Shown here one piece after another: positions 41,215-50,504 of a stretch of 50,789 nucleotides of DNA (position 1 is its first letter; each line of letters starts with the position of its first letter). A program made the translations under genes and the position numbers. The DNA comes from Perkinsus olseni. Its lineage: Eukaryota > Perkinsozoa > Perkinsida > Perkinsidae. The stretch spans positions 1 to 50,789 of the forward strand of contig JABANP010000397.1 of NCBI GenBank assembly GCA_013115135.1, in the 5' to 3' direction. The notes under the pieces were generated by a model. That model was not told where the DNA came from. It saw nothing but the letters and a program-made list of their open reading frames with translations, and ran no database searches.

Positions 41215-42836
41215 TCAGCCCTGCAGAATGCCTTCAGCTATAGTTATGGCCCAGTGATACTTACTGCTTTCCGACCAGTTATAATAGACTTCGGCACCAT
41301 AACCGATATGGTAACTCCAACCTCCTTCGACCTTGTGAATGTCGACTTTTGAATCGAGTATGAGGGGCACATCACTGTCGAGCTCCACGTCCTCCACATG
41401 GGAAAAGAGAGATATGCCATTGCTGACAGCGAGGCCCGAAATGTTATACCAGTCGGTATCGACCCTCTGACTTCCTTGGAACCTACCATGAAAGGTAGAT
41501 GGTAGTTCTATGCGTACCTCGCCTTTGTCGTCCGAGCTGAAAGATCTGTCACCCGAAGCAGGGTTCCACCAAAAACGTAAATCCCTATATTGCATTTCTC
41601 TATATTTCAGGAAGGCCAGGCCACTAGTCTTCACGGTTATGTTCGGCCTTCCAAATGAGTGGGCGGTGTCACCAACTACATCTACCTGCAATTTCATGAT
41701 GCCTCCACGGCCGGGAATATTAGTCGTTAGCTTGATCCCAGCGCTTTCTTGGGGAACTTTTGCAGAGTTTTGACCCCTCATGCAGAGTGTTCGATATGCC
41801 CGGGCATTCGACTAAATTCCCGAAATGGAAAATTACCGAAAAATACTTGGGAATTTTCCCGAAAAATACTCCAACTAACAAAATTCGCTCGCCCGTTCGG
41901 GCGAGTGCTCTTTCCTCATCGGCCAGGCTGATTCAACCCGTACCATCTGGGGCGACATGAAGTCACGTCGCAGGGTCATCGCTGGGTACCTGCACTCTGC
42001 GGAAGTAGCTTCTAGCGTCTAGGGGAGCCATGAAAACAAAGCTGTGAATAGACGCGCAATGTTGCGCATTGCGCAGAAGAGCAATCGATTATGCGGGCGC
42101 GCACATGACTCGCCGCGCTGTTGAGCAATGAGTGTTTGATGTGACCCTTATAGACGCAAGCCATCGTACATAGTCGTAAGACCCAGTAGATCCTCACAGT
42201 AAGAGTTCCAAAAATCTCTGAATCATATTGAGCTAACGATGAGTCTTCTTCCTACTATTCTTCATATGTTCATGCGTGCTACTAGCAATGAAAGCATTGC
42301 AAGTTTTCAAGTTTTGGCAAGGAGTTGCAACAGCGCAACCATGGTTCGCGTTGCAAACCGACTCTCCCGGTTCTTCGAACAGTCGAATATTGAATTGATC
42401 TTTCTTAATCGTGAACGAACCGAATCACTTAACAATGGTAGAAACCGAAATCCGTCCAGTTCGCCAATATAACCGAAATATACCTAAAAAGAGCATTTTT
42501 CCACTATTTTTCGACCCCAAAAAACAGATGGAAATTTTTCGGAAAATTTCCGTGCCCGGAAATTTCCATGTGCCCGTTCAATCACTCTGCCCTCATGCTG
42601 TAGATGCACGAACCGTCAAGCAACTTGATGCCGCCACCGCCCTTCGCTGGACCGGGTCCACCATAACAACCCTTCGGGTAATCGGCGATTACAGGCACCG
42701 AGGAGAGCGCAAAGGCTACTTGCATGATGTAGATGAGCAAGAAGCTGCGTTGAGGCCAGTTGAAGTTGATTCTACTGGGCGAAAGCCTTTGAGCCGACGG
42801 CGACATCAGAGCGCGTAACAACTGTAAGCAGCTCAC
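41215..42836 (-). CDS. Family A secreted-protein gene split by a MITE that may be spliced as an intron
   Basis: Two pieces on the minus strand. The upstream piece has a signal peptide with core RSFLLIYIMQVAFA, then the family motif IADYPKGCYGGPGP and GSCIYSMR. The start could be 42836 or, by analogy to the paralogs, the ATG at 42806. The downstream piece from 41781 resumes at MRGQNSAKVPQESAGIKL and carries TPN-like RPNITVKTSGLAFL, FWWNPA, FSSDDKGEV, VEGGWSYHIGYGA and the end AEGILQG. Between them lies an 807-bp transposon, and without splicing the reading frame stops two codons into it. If exons 42836-42586 and 41776-41215 are joined (GT at 42585-42584, AG at 41778-41777), the frame is restored as 270 codons with two added residues. 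All paralogs here have no intron at this site. It is either a newly intron-bearing gene or a recent null allele. Confidence 0.8.
41783..42589. mobile_element. hAT-type non-autonomous transposon (MITE), 807 bp
   Basis: The termini are CAGAGTG at the left and CACTCTG at the right. The 8-bp target duplication ccctcatg lies at 41775-41782 and 42590-42597. An 8-bp duplication with CAG-starting termini is the known signature of the hAT superfamily. Beyond the first 7 bases the ends are only imperfectly inverted; both carry ggaaa(a)tt...ccgaaaaat about 45 bases in. There is no transposase frame inside. It interrupts a family A gene with both gene halves otherwise intact, so insertion was recent. Confidence 0.88.
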
Positions 42837-44390
42837 CTCGTTTGCTTACCAGCGAACTACATTCGAATGCGAAGGCTAACAACCTTATCAATGGGCCAGA
42901 ATGATTTGGCTATGAGCGGAGGGCCCGACTTGTGCCGCCCGAGTGAGGAGCACAAAGCATTGGGAATAGGAATTTGCGATAGAGGGCACGTAGAGTCCAC
43001 GGCACATAGGCTCTACAGTGAGCCAGCGTGAGTCAACGACGACAATGGCTAGGCTAGCCTGGCTAGCCGCTAGCGCGAGACCCAAAGAAGAGGTTGTGAC
43101 GTGTCTCGAGATCGAATCTCCCCAACTGCAGGGAAGGCCGGATCGAAGCCCTAATGATAACCCGAAGACCTCGTGGTTAGTGACCAACTGTTAGTCACTG
43201 CGACATAGGAGTGGCGGTAGCTAAGAATGGGAGACCAGTGAACGGCAGCAGCCAATTTGGTTGAGCCAGAGAGGATATGCGCTGAGCTTCACACGCCAGT
43301 GTCACTGGCCCAGTGAGCACGCGTACGAGCGGGGTTCTGGGATGTTCGGAGCTCAGACACCATCTTCGGTGATTACCCGCTCAATTGTAGCTCAATTGAA
43401 AATTTCAACTTGAAACGGAAAAATTGCGGCAATCTCCCACCTGCAGCCAATTAGGAAGCTTACCGAGGTCCTCGACTCGAGGAAGCTCAATCGGGATTTG
43501 CTGATAAGTCCTGCACGCGAAAGATACTTTCCCGGGGACAGTAGAACAGCTCTACTAGAACTTGAGAGCGTCAAATAATTTGACTCAAATTGTATATTGT
43601 GGCGATTTTGAACTGGTTTGAAGCGGCAGAGGCGCTCGAGTCCAAAAGACCCTTGACAGCCCTTTGGTTCGCGGAGAGTTGATGCCCTATCGAAGGTGGA
43701 GTGAACCATTTCTGTGACAATGGAGAGATTCCGAGACAAGTTGTCTTAGACAACGTTCTGGACCTTGTCGGACGCAATCACGTAGCGAATTCAGTCACCC
43801 ACAGCATCGGGCATGGGTTCTCAAGCGCGACTGCCAGTCGGCGACTGCCCACGCAATCGCCGCCATGCACTGCTCTCTCGCGGTTGGGCTGCTTTCGGGA
43901 ACGTGTGGAGGCTCTGTGGAAATTATGCCGAATTCCCCCATGAGAAGACGGCCGACACGAGTCTACATAGCTTCGGTTCAGGTTCTAAACTAGTCACTAG
44001 CTGCTAGGGCATGACTCATTGCGCTGACGGATTCCCAATTCTCACTCCTGTTTCGACGGTTTCCTGTTTATAGCTAGCCAAACCTCTCGAACGAAGACCT
44101 CGGTTTCGATCCATTGAGTTACACTGTGGATTGATGTTCCGCTCAGACTATCACACGCCCTGAGACTATCATATTTATCATGAAGTGCCGAATGTTAATG
44201 GCTCTGCTGTCAGTGACATGGCAGAGCATGACATGCAGTACCTGCCCGTGTCTGCTTTTTGGCTACCTGTGAGGCTGGCATGGACTATAGCCGTTACGAA
44301 GTGCCGGTCGACATCGGCGACATGTACAGCCGCTCTACCACTTGGGCTCGAAGATTGATCACCCGGCGAAGGATTCCAAGGACCTGGTCC
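42837..44390. other. Intergenic stretch
   Basis: No gene or recognisable repeat family is supported. Short palindromic pieces (ctaggctagcctggctagccgctagc near 43050-43075) and overlapping weak frames near 43392-44007 are all that is visible. Confidence 0.4.
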
Positions 44391-44747
44391 TTAGGTGGTC
44401 CTTAGGACCACAGTGGAACCGTTCCACAATACATGTACATCCTCATCTTCATAACTCAAGTAAGCCAGTGGCTTACTTGAGGCGTGGCTTAAAGCCACGC
44501 CACTAGTCTTCACTCTGACACTTGGCGTTTCGAATGTGTAGACCAGGTCACCAATGACATCGATTTGAGTCGTCATGCTACCATGATGCGCAGCCCTGTT
44601 AGTCTTGAGCACAACCTCGGCACTCTCGATATCAAGCAGCCTCCCGTCGTAACCTCCCATGTCGTAGGGTTTCAGCAGGGACTGTTCTCGGTTTCTGAGC
44701 TCTTTTATCAGAGACTCTGATTCAGAGTTAGATTCCAAAGTCGACAA
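44391..44747 (-). pseudogene. Family A pseudogene fragment
   Basis: The minus frame contains the middle of a family A protein: MGGYDGRLLDIESAEVVLKT, then IDVIGDLVYTFETPSVRVKT, SGVA, YLSYEDEDVHVLWN. These match MRG, ESAGxxLKT, GDxxHxFxTPNxSVETSGWA, DxxD and WW of the intact genes. The signal peptide, the ADYP and GSC motifs and the whole C-terminal half are missing. A palindromic insertion (44456-44501) places about ten extra residues (LSHASSKPLA) between SGVA and YLSYE. The first W of the WW pair is also lost (VLW). It is clearly a dead or truncated copy. Confidence 0.8.
44456..44501. repeat. Two abutting perfect palindromes inside the pseudogene
   Basis: 44456-44480 (25 bp, 12-bp arms) and 44481-44501 (21 bp, 9-bp arms) directly abut. 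Relative to intact paralogs they lie at or near an insertion of about 30 bases. A further palindrome (gtggaaccgttccac) and repeated ggtccttagg motifs lie just outside, at 44378-44426. Confidence 0.9.
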
Positions 44748-45033
44748 CCTGACTTAACCGGACTGCTGGACCAGTTTAGTTTTCTTGATATATCCTGGAT
44801 ATACCGCAAACATTGCGTCTGACTTCATTGTATTCATTGTGTTCATTCATTGTGTTCATTGTATTGGACTTCATGTTTATACGATGAACTTGGAAATCAA
44901 TTTGACAGATGCAGTTCACGCCCAAGTCGTCAGCGATCAGTGCACGAATGGTAAATTTTTGCTAAGTTTATGAAGGCGAATAACAGGCATAGTGTTATCA
45001 CAAGCTATGCCTACGACTTGGCGCATATGGTCA

Positions 45034-45082
45034 TAGCTTCTCATGGCTACATTCTCGACGAGAATGTAGCCATGAGAAGCTA
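45034..45082. repeat. Perfect palindrome, 24-bp arms, 1-base loop
   Basis: 45034-45057 and 45059-45082 are exact reverse complements around one A. It ends about 150 bases before the LTR retrotransposon. No coding content. Confidence 0.97.
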
Positions 45083-45233
45083 CTAGGCGCACTCCTCTGA
45101 CTCCCCAAATTGCGGAGCGAGCGAAGCGAGCAGAGCATATACTGTCACTTCTGCGCTTTTTTGTGCGTTCGTTCGTTCGTCCGTTCAAATTATTTCTCCA
45201 CGACTATGTCGATTCAACTCGTGAGACACATAC

Positions 45234-45518
45234 TGTACAAGAACCGATACTATTATCGTCATGATTTACATACACAATTATTACTGTCCCTTTTCAACAC
45301 AACACAGCTTAGTGTGGCTAAGATTCATATTCAATCTAGCTGTCGTTATTCAAGTACATGATTGACCAATACTGTCTGTGCTGTGAGGTGATTGTTATCA
45401 TTTATTGTTCAAGGTTTATTCCCATTCGTATAATCTCTCCTGCGTAATGTCTAATACCTCATTATACAGTGATACTATTCCGAGGCGGAAAGGTGGAGTC
45501 GAGTTGGCTAATTCTAGT
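45234..45518 (+). repeat. 5' LTR (minimum extent)
   Basis: Matches 50505-50789 with a single substitution seen (t/c at about 45244 / 50515). The true LTR end is unknown because the second copy runs off the window. It already includes the gag ATG at 45447 and about 24 gag codons, which is unusual for an LTR. Confidence 0.85.
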
Positions 45519-48500
45519 ACAGGATACGACTGGGCTTTCAACAACCTGAATGCTATTGGTTCTGACTTGCCTAGAATGAGACCAAGAATTCCTTCTGCGG
45601 CGTGCTATATATTGGGTGGTTTCTTGAACTATGAGACTCGGTATCATATTTTCTCATTTAACACCTGGCAGTATTCTCCGGAGAGTGTTGCTAGGAACAT
45701 AGAGACCGATGACATCAAAGCGTGGACTGATGCTTCTCTTGGCTCTGAGTTTTATGCTCTGAGTTCCTCGATATTGAGAATTCTAGAAGTTGCCTATAAC
45801 CTAGATGTGCCACTTGCTACCTTCGTGTTTTTCTACACGATGGAGAAGCGGTGCGATTCTAAGGTTAAGCAACAGCGAGCGCGAGATGTATTACGTACCT
45901 ATTTTGCCTCTAGCAAGAAAGAGTGTTTAACCTTTCTGAGAACACTAGAATCTGGTGAAGGGTACAGCCTCGTTAATTCTCAAATTGTTCCCTCTGACAT
46001 TGAGCTAGAGAATGGTCCCGGTGCCGTTAGGTTGAACTTTTGTGTCCGAGAACCCCCAGCACAACAAGTTACTCCTGCTACGCCGGCACCGGCTGCTTCC
46101 ACAGTAGAATCCCCGTCCAAGGGCGAGGAGACCTCTGCAGAGGTGGCTGACCCGAAGGACGGGGATAAGGATGGAGCAGCACTTGACCCAAGCAAGAAGG
46201 AGAAGGTCGATGAAGAAGATGTAGTACATGGTCATGACGATAAAGAAGAGATCATGATCAGCGAGTGGGGCATGCTCCTTAGAATTGGTATTCTTTATGT
46301 TGGTGTCAATCCTTCTGAAGGAAACAACATCAAGAAAGTGAAGACTGACTGGCTGGCTGTGAAGCAAGGGAAAAGTGAGACTTTCGAAGGGTATGTGGCT
46401 AATGAACGACAACGCTTCGAGAAGCTGTCGCTCACTTGCGATTGGGCAGGTATTGATGCTCCGTCCGAATATGATCGGATAGTGCATTTCATCTCCAACG
46501 TCTCTCCTAGCTTGTCTTCGGCTTATACTAAGAGTTTGCGGAGGAAGAATAAGAGACCTGAAGACCTGACTTACAGAGATGTAATTTCCGACATCACTAA
46601 CATTAACATCGGTATGTCTATTGACTTTCCGTGGGACAGGTCAAGTACTTCCACTAGCAACCAGTCTGGTACTTCTAATAACCAAGAGTCCAAGAAGGAG
46701 AACCAGACCTCTGCGACTACTACATCGAATAATGGTAAGGGTGCTAAGTCAAATAAGTCTGACTCTGCATCCATAGGCGGTTCTCACCATCAGAAGGAAC
46801 GCCAGAAGCAGTGGTGCAAATACTGTGAGAGAGAAGTCTTTCATAAGCCGGAGCACTGCTGGAAACGTGGGCAAGGTACTGATACTAATAAAGCCTCCCC
46901 GGCTACTTCTAAGAGTCACTCCGAGAAGACGCCTGCTTCAGGACCTTCTGTTACTGCCAGTGTGATAGCCAGCAGTAGTAAAGGAGAGGATAGCTCTAAG
47001 GCAACGACTGGTAAACAGTACTCGCTAAGACCCACTCCACAACGTCAGCCAGGTTTCTCCTATTCTTCGTCGCCATCGACACAGAAACCGAAGGTGCCAG
47101 AGGGATCTCCCCCTCCATCGAGGAGTGAGGCTCCGGCAAAGATGGCTTTGGCCATGGCTGCTACGGACTCACGACTCTATGGAAATGGTAGTAATGTACG
47201 GTCGATCATAGTGAGCGCTGATGGTGAACGAGGTGAACCGGTCTCGTGCGTTGCGGCAATAGACTCTTTATGCGAGGTTTCCGTACTCAACGTTAGGTCT
47301 GCCGCCAAGCTTAAATATGTTAAGCTGGACAAGCAACCTACGGTGTTGAGAACCTTTGATGGAAACTCTTGCGAGTTATCCCAATCTGTCCGTCTGACTT
47401 TGACGACGGGTAGTGTTAACCGAACGGTGGAGATGTATATCTTCCCGCTAGGTGACACTATTGATATGATTATCGGAGCCGACTTACTGCGCCGATGGGA
47501 ATGTACAATGGACTGGTCACGGAAGATGATGCTATTCCCCGAAGGTGATAAAATGTCCATGGTCCCTCTGTCGGTGGCTTCGTCTTATCTCTCAACAAAA
47601 CCTCTTACTCTCGATATACCTGTACCTCCTGAACAACTAGAGCGGATTTTCCGCGTTGCTCTGCGGATGCTACATAAAGTAGTCTCTCCGAAATGCCAAC
47701 CCGCATCTGATGCTGTGGATTGTGTCGGCTTACATTTTCATCATGGTCACTTCTGCCTCAGTGATGCCTCAGTGTCTAAGCTGAAGAAGATACTGGATAT
47801 CACTCCCCAATCTACCTCCGAAGTGAGAAGGCTGGTAGGAGTTATATTATATTCGTCAACGGCATTCTGCTTCTCTCCTAATGAGTCTAGTAGGTTTGCT
47901 GATGCTCTGGCTCCTCTGCATGCTCTGGTCGCTTCCCAAGAGAAAAAGTTTATATGGAACGCCGAGGCTGAGAAGAGTGTGAGCACTCTGAAAGACCATC
48001 TGGATACTCTAAAACTCAAACAGTATGCTTTTAGAGACCTCCTGAGTGGCACTTGGGCTTGCTTGATCGATGCAAGCAGCACCGCTTGTGGGGCATGCTT
48101 GTTCCACATCGATCCGTCCGTCGCCGCCAAGGACATCACTCCCGATGTCGTCCAGAATCCTAATGTATCGTCACTCGTGTCGATTATGAGCCATGGTTTC
48201 TCTGCTAGTCAACGCCGACTGCATACATATGAATTGGAAAGTCTGGTGTTGGTCCTCAGCTGGCGGAAATGGGGCAAGCTATGGTTATGTACTGCAAGAA
48301 ACCGGTCCAACGAGTCCAATTATGAGACCCCAAATGTAGTGATAATGAGCGATAGCATGACGGCGATCTCCCGGTTTGACAGTTATACTGTATTAGATGA
48401 TCCTCTGTCCAACATCAAGGCTCGGCGTTTCCTTTCATGGATTCAGGAACTTGAGGAGACGAGGTTCGCTGGTATTGTATATCGTCATATAAGTGGAGTG

Positions 48501-48770
48501 CTTAATGCCCTTCCAGATATATTATCACGGTTCCATGAACAGCTAGATCGGCAAGCTGAGAAGAGACTAATCAAGCCTTCTGTTGCTCTCGGATACGCTC
48601 TCACGGCTCCTGGTAGTTGTCCGGTTCCTGACGCTCTACGGGTGAATCATTTATCGCTTACGCCTGACCAGGTCACTCAGCTAGCTTCACTCCAACGGGT
48701 TGATGAGACGACTTACCAAGGGATCCGTGTGATGGATATTATGAAGGTGATTGATAAAGATAGACTCTAG
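45447..48770 (+). CDS. Retrotransposon Gag-Pol part 1 (gag, zinc knuckle, protease, RT remnant, RNase H)
   Basis: The frame is open from a TTG at 45405; the first ATG is 45447 (MSNTSLYSDTIPRRKGG). It encodes 1107 residues. Order: a gag-like N-terminal part; a Ser/Lys-rich linker; a CCHC knuckle near residue 456 (CKYC...H...C, with five residues before His rather than four); an aspartic protease near residue 606 with DSLC instead of DSGA or DTGA but a normal MIIGADLLRRW end; then the RT thumb/connection region (LRMLHKVVSPKC to FIWNAEAEKSVSTLKDHL); and RNase H with DASSTACG, ELESLVLV, MSDSMTA and HISGVLNALPDILSRF. The RT fingers and palm, normally about 150-200 residues ahead of the thumb, are absent without a frame break. 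The frame stops at 48770; integrase continues in another frame. Confidence 0.85.
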   Translation: MSNTSLYSDTIPRRKGGVELANSSTGYDWAFNNLNAIGSDLPRMRPRIPSAACYILGGFLNYETRYHIFSFNTWQYSPESVARNIETDDIKAWTDASLGSEFYALSSSILRILEVAYNLDVPLATFVFFYTMEKRCDSKVKQQRARDVLRTYFASSKKECLTFLRTLESGEGYSLVNSQIVPSDIELENGPGAVRLNFCVREPPAQQVTPATPAPAASTVESPSKGEETSAEVADPKDGDKDGAALDPSKKEKVDEEDVVHGHDDKEEIMISEWGMLLRIGILYVGVNPSEGNNIKKVKTDWLAVKQGKSETFEGYVANERQRFEKLSLTCDWAGIDAPSEYDRIVHFISNVSPSLSSAYTKSLRRKNKRPEDLTYRDVISDITNINIGMSIDFPWDRSSTSTSNQSGTSNNQESKKENQTSATTTSNNGKGAKSNKSDSASIGGSHHQKERQKQWCKYCEREVFHKPEHCWKRGQGTDTNKASPATSKSHSEKTPASGPSVTASVIASSSKGEDSSKATTGKQYSLRPTPQRQPGFSYSSSPSTQKPKVPEGSPPPSRSEAPAKMALAMAATDSRLYGNGSNVRSIIVSADGERGEPVSCVAAIDSLCEVSVLNVRSAAKLKYVKLDKQPTVLRTFDGNSCELSQSVRLTLTTGSVNRTVEMYIFPLGDTIDMIIGADLLRRWECTMDWSRKMMLFPEGDKMSMVPLSVASSYLSTKPLTLDIPVPPEQLERIFRVALRMLHKVVSPKCQPASDAVDCVGLHFHHGHFCLSDASVSKLKKILDITPQSTSEVRRLVGVILYSSTAFCFSPNESSRFADALAPLHALVASQEKKFIWNAEAEKSVSTLKDHLDTLKLKQYAFRDLLSGTWACLIDASSTACGACLFHIDPSVAAKDITPDVVQNPNVSSLVSIMSHGFSASQRRLHTYELESLVLVLSWRKWGKLWLCTARNRSNESNYETPNVVIMSDSMTAISRFDSYTVLDDPLSNIKARRFLSWIQELEETRFAGIVYRHISGVLNALPDILSRFHEQLDRQAEKRLIKPSVALGYALTAPGSCPVPDALRVNHLSLTPDQVTQLASLQRVDETTYQGIRVMDIMKVIDKDRL

Positions 48771-48820
48771 ATTTACCTAAGGTAGCCGAGAAGAAAATAA
48801 GGTCATGGCTCTACCACAGT

Positions 48821-50125
48821 ATGTGGCCTGTGCAGCATCCTAACGCAAGTACTACAGCCGTGGATGGGGGCCCGACACTCCTCTATGTGCTATCATCATC
48901 GAGAACGCTTTCTTTGGAAGACACAAATGTGAGTCAACAACCACGACTGGTAGTATTGCTCATACCGAGAGACTCGAGTGAGACGAGTTATCGAGAAGAT
49001 GCTCTACGCGAGGCCCACGGTGATGCTCCTGTAGGGATTCCCGCATCTCAGAGTGAGCTACTACGTTGGTGTTGGTGGCCCGGGTGTCTAGTCGACGTTA
49101 AGAAGTACATCAACCACTGCACATGTAAGGAGAATTTGGATCCTGTCCCGTCTGCTCGGAACTATGGAACCATTCCCACAGTCTACCATCGTTTTCAAGC
49201 TATAGCCTTTGATCATAAGACTATTCCTTCGTATGTTGAATGCACTTACACTGATATACTAACGGTAGTGGATTTAGCGTCGGGATATACAATCTATGAG
49301 GCTACTCGCTCGGTTGATGCTATCGAAACTGGGAGCATCTTGCTTAGGCGTTGGGTCAGCCGATTCTCACTTCCTGACGTGGTGGTATCAGATCTAGCAC
49401 CGGCCTACGTCAGTAAGACGTTTGATTGCTTGTCCGATTTGCTAGGCTGGAGACATGTAACTGTTGGTGTCCACAATGCTCAGGGTAATGGAGTGGTTGA
49501 GCGAAAGAATGCGGTACTCGCTCACATCTTCAAGATATCCCGAGGAAGCATCCTCAACGACAGTGATCTGCTGCTCTGGTTGTCTGTTGCTGAGATGAGT
49601 ATCAATCAGGTGCAACGACAAGGTTCTGGCCAGCCTGGTGACTGTTCCTGCGCTCATGAGCGCTTATACGGTGAGTCCCCTAGACGACATATATGTACAA
49701 GTCCGGAGGTCAACATTGATAGCCTGAACGAGGAAGGTAGAGTGTGGATTCAACAGCTAAAGAATGTTGTTTCAGCTCTGGTCGAAGAATATGGTATCTT
49801 TCGTTCAGAGAAGGCCCTCTACAACATGCGTGCTCAAAGAGCTGAGTTAGCTAGACGAAGAAAACTCAATATTGCCAACAGGACCGATATTGAGGTTGGG
49901 TCTATCGTTCTTTTCGAAGAACAGGAGCGAGTTGTGAAGGAGATTCATTACAACGAGCTTCAAGATCCGATTATGGTGACCCTTGATGATGGTTCAAGAG
50001 TTCAGGTTTCTTCTATCACTGGTGTTAGGTCTGTTGGCAGACAACCTACTATTGTTAGCCGACCTACTACTATATTTGATCGAAGGAGCTGCGGTGTTCT
50101 TCAGACAGAAGAATCCCGATTATGA
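48821..50125 (+). CDS. Retrotransposon integrase (Gag-Pol part 2)
   Basis: 434 codons from the first ATG at 48821; the frame is open back to about 48764, overlapping the end of part 1, so a frameshift of either programmed or disabling kind separates them. The zinc-binding N-terminal region is degenerate: EAHGD keeps one His, the usual second His is lacking (VGIPAS), and the Cys pair is CTC rather than CxxC. The catalytic core is intact as D (codon 49211), D (49391) and E (49499), with exactly 35 residues between the last two, the DD35E pattern of LTR-element integrases. The C-terminal part continues in a different frame from about 50100 to 50456 (NPDYEEDEGPEWMIHVGKVI), which indicates a second frameshift. 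Confidence 0.85.
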   Translation: MWPVQHPNASTTAVDGGPTLLYVLSSSRTLSLEDTNVSQQPRLVVLLIPRDSSETSYREDALREAHGDAPVGIPASQSELLRWCWWPGCLVDVKKYINHCTCKENLDPVPSARNYGTIPTVYHRFQAIAFDHKTIPSYVECTYTDILTVVDLASGYTIYEATRSVDAIETGSILLRRWVSRFSLPDVVVSDLAPAYVSKTFDCLSDLLGWRHVTVGVHNAQGNGVVERKNAVLAHIFKISRGSILNDSDLLLWLSVAEMSINQVQRQGSGQPGDCSCAHERLYGESPRRHICTSPEVNIDSLNEEGRVWIQQLKNVVSALVEEYGIFRSEKALYNMRAQRAELARRRKLNIANRTDIEVGSIVLFEEQERVVKEIHYNELQDPIMVTLDDGSRVQVSSITGVRSVGRQPTIVSRPTTIFDRRSCGVLQTEESRL

Positions 50126-50456
50126 AGAAGATGAAGGACCAGAATGGATGATCCATGTAGGAAAGGTTATTTCCTATGATGCTACTGGTGGCCTTTATAA
50201 GATTCACGCTTATGTGGTTGGAGGATCAACCCATCTGCGTTGGTTACCAGAGTGGGTGCGTGACCGTTCTGGTGGAGGACGTGAACATCTGAGAGCTAGA
50301 AGATGTCCGACAGGAGGATCTCCAGCAATAGTTGATATTGTCTGTGACGATGTTCTTGCCGAATGTGATCTCTCGAGTTCTGGTGCAATGGGGCCAAGGG
50401 GAAAAGATTGGCTTCGTTATATGGATGTCACCAGGCCCGATTCTGTCGACTCTTAG
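50100..50456 (+). pseudogene. Integrase C-terminal extension in a shifted frame
   Basis: Directly after the integrase stop region the plus frame beginning near 50100 encodes RQKNPDYEEDEGPEWMIHVG, then ATGGLYKIHAYVVGG and LRWLPEWVRD. It ends at 50456, about 40 bases ahead of the polypurine tract. Its position and composition fit the C-terminal domain of the same polyprotein. The shift from the integrase frame may be a mutation in this copy. Confidence 0.6.
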
Positions 50457-50504
50457 TTGTGATGTTTTCCGATATACTCCAGCTAATAATTGGTATGGGG
50501 GCTC

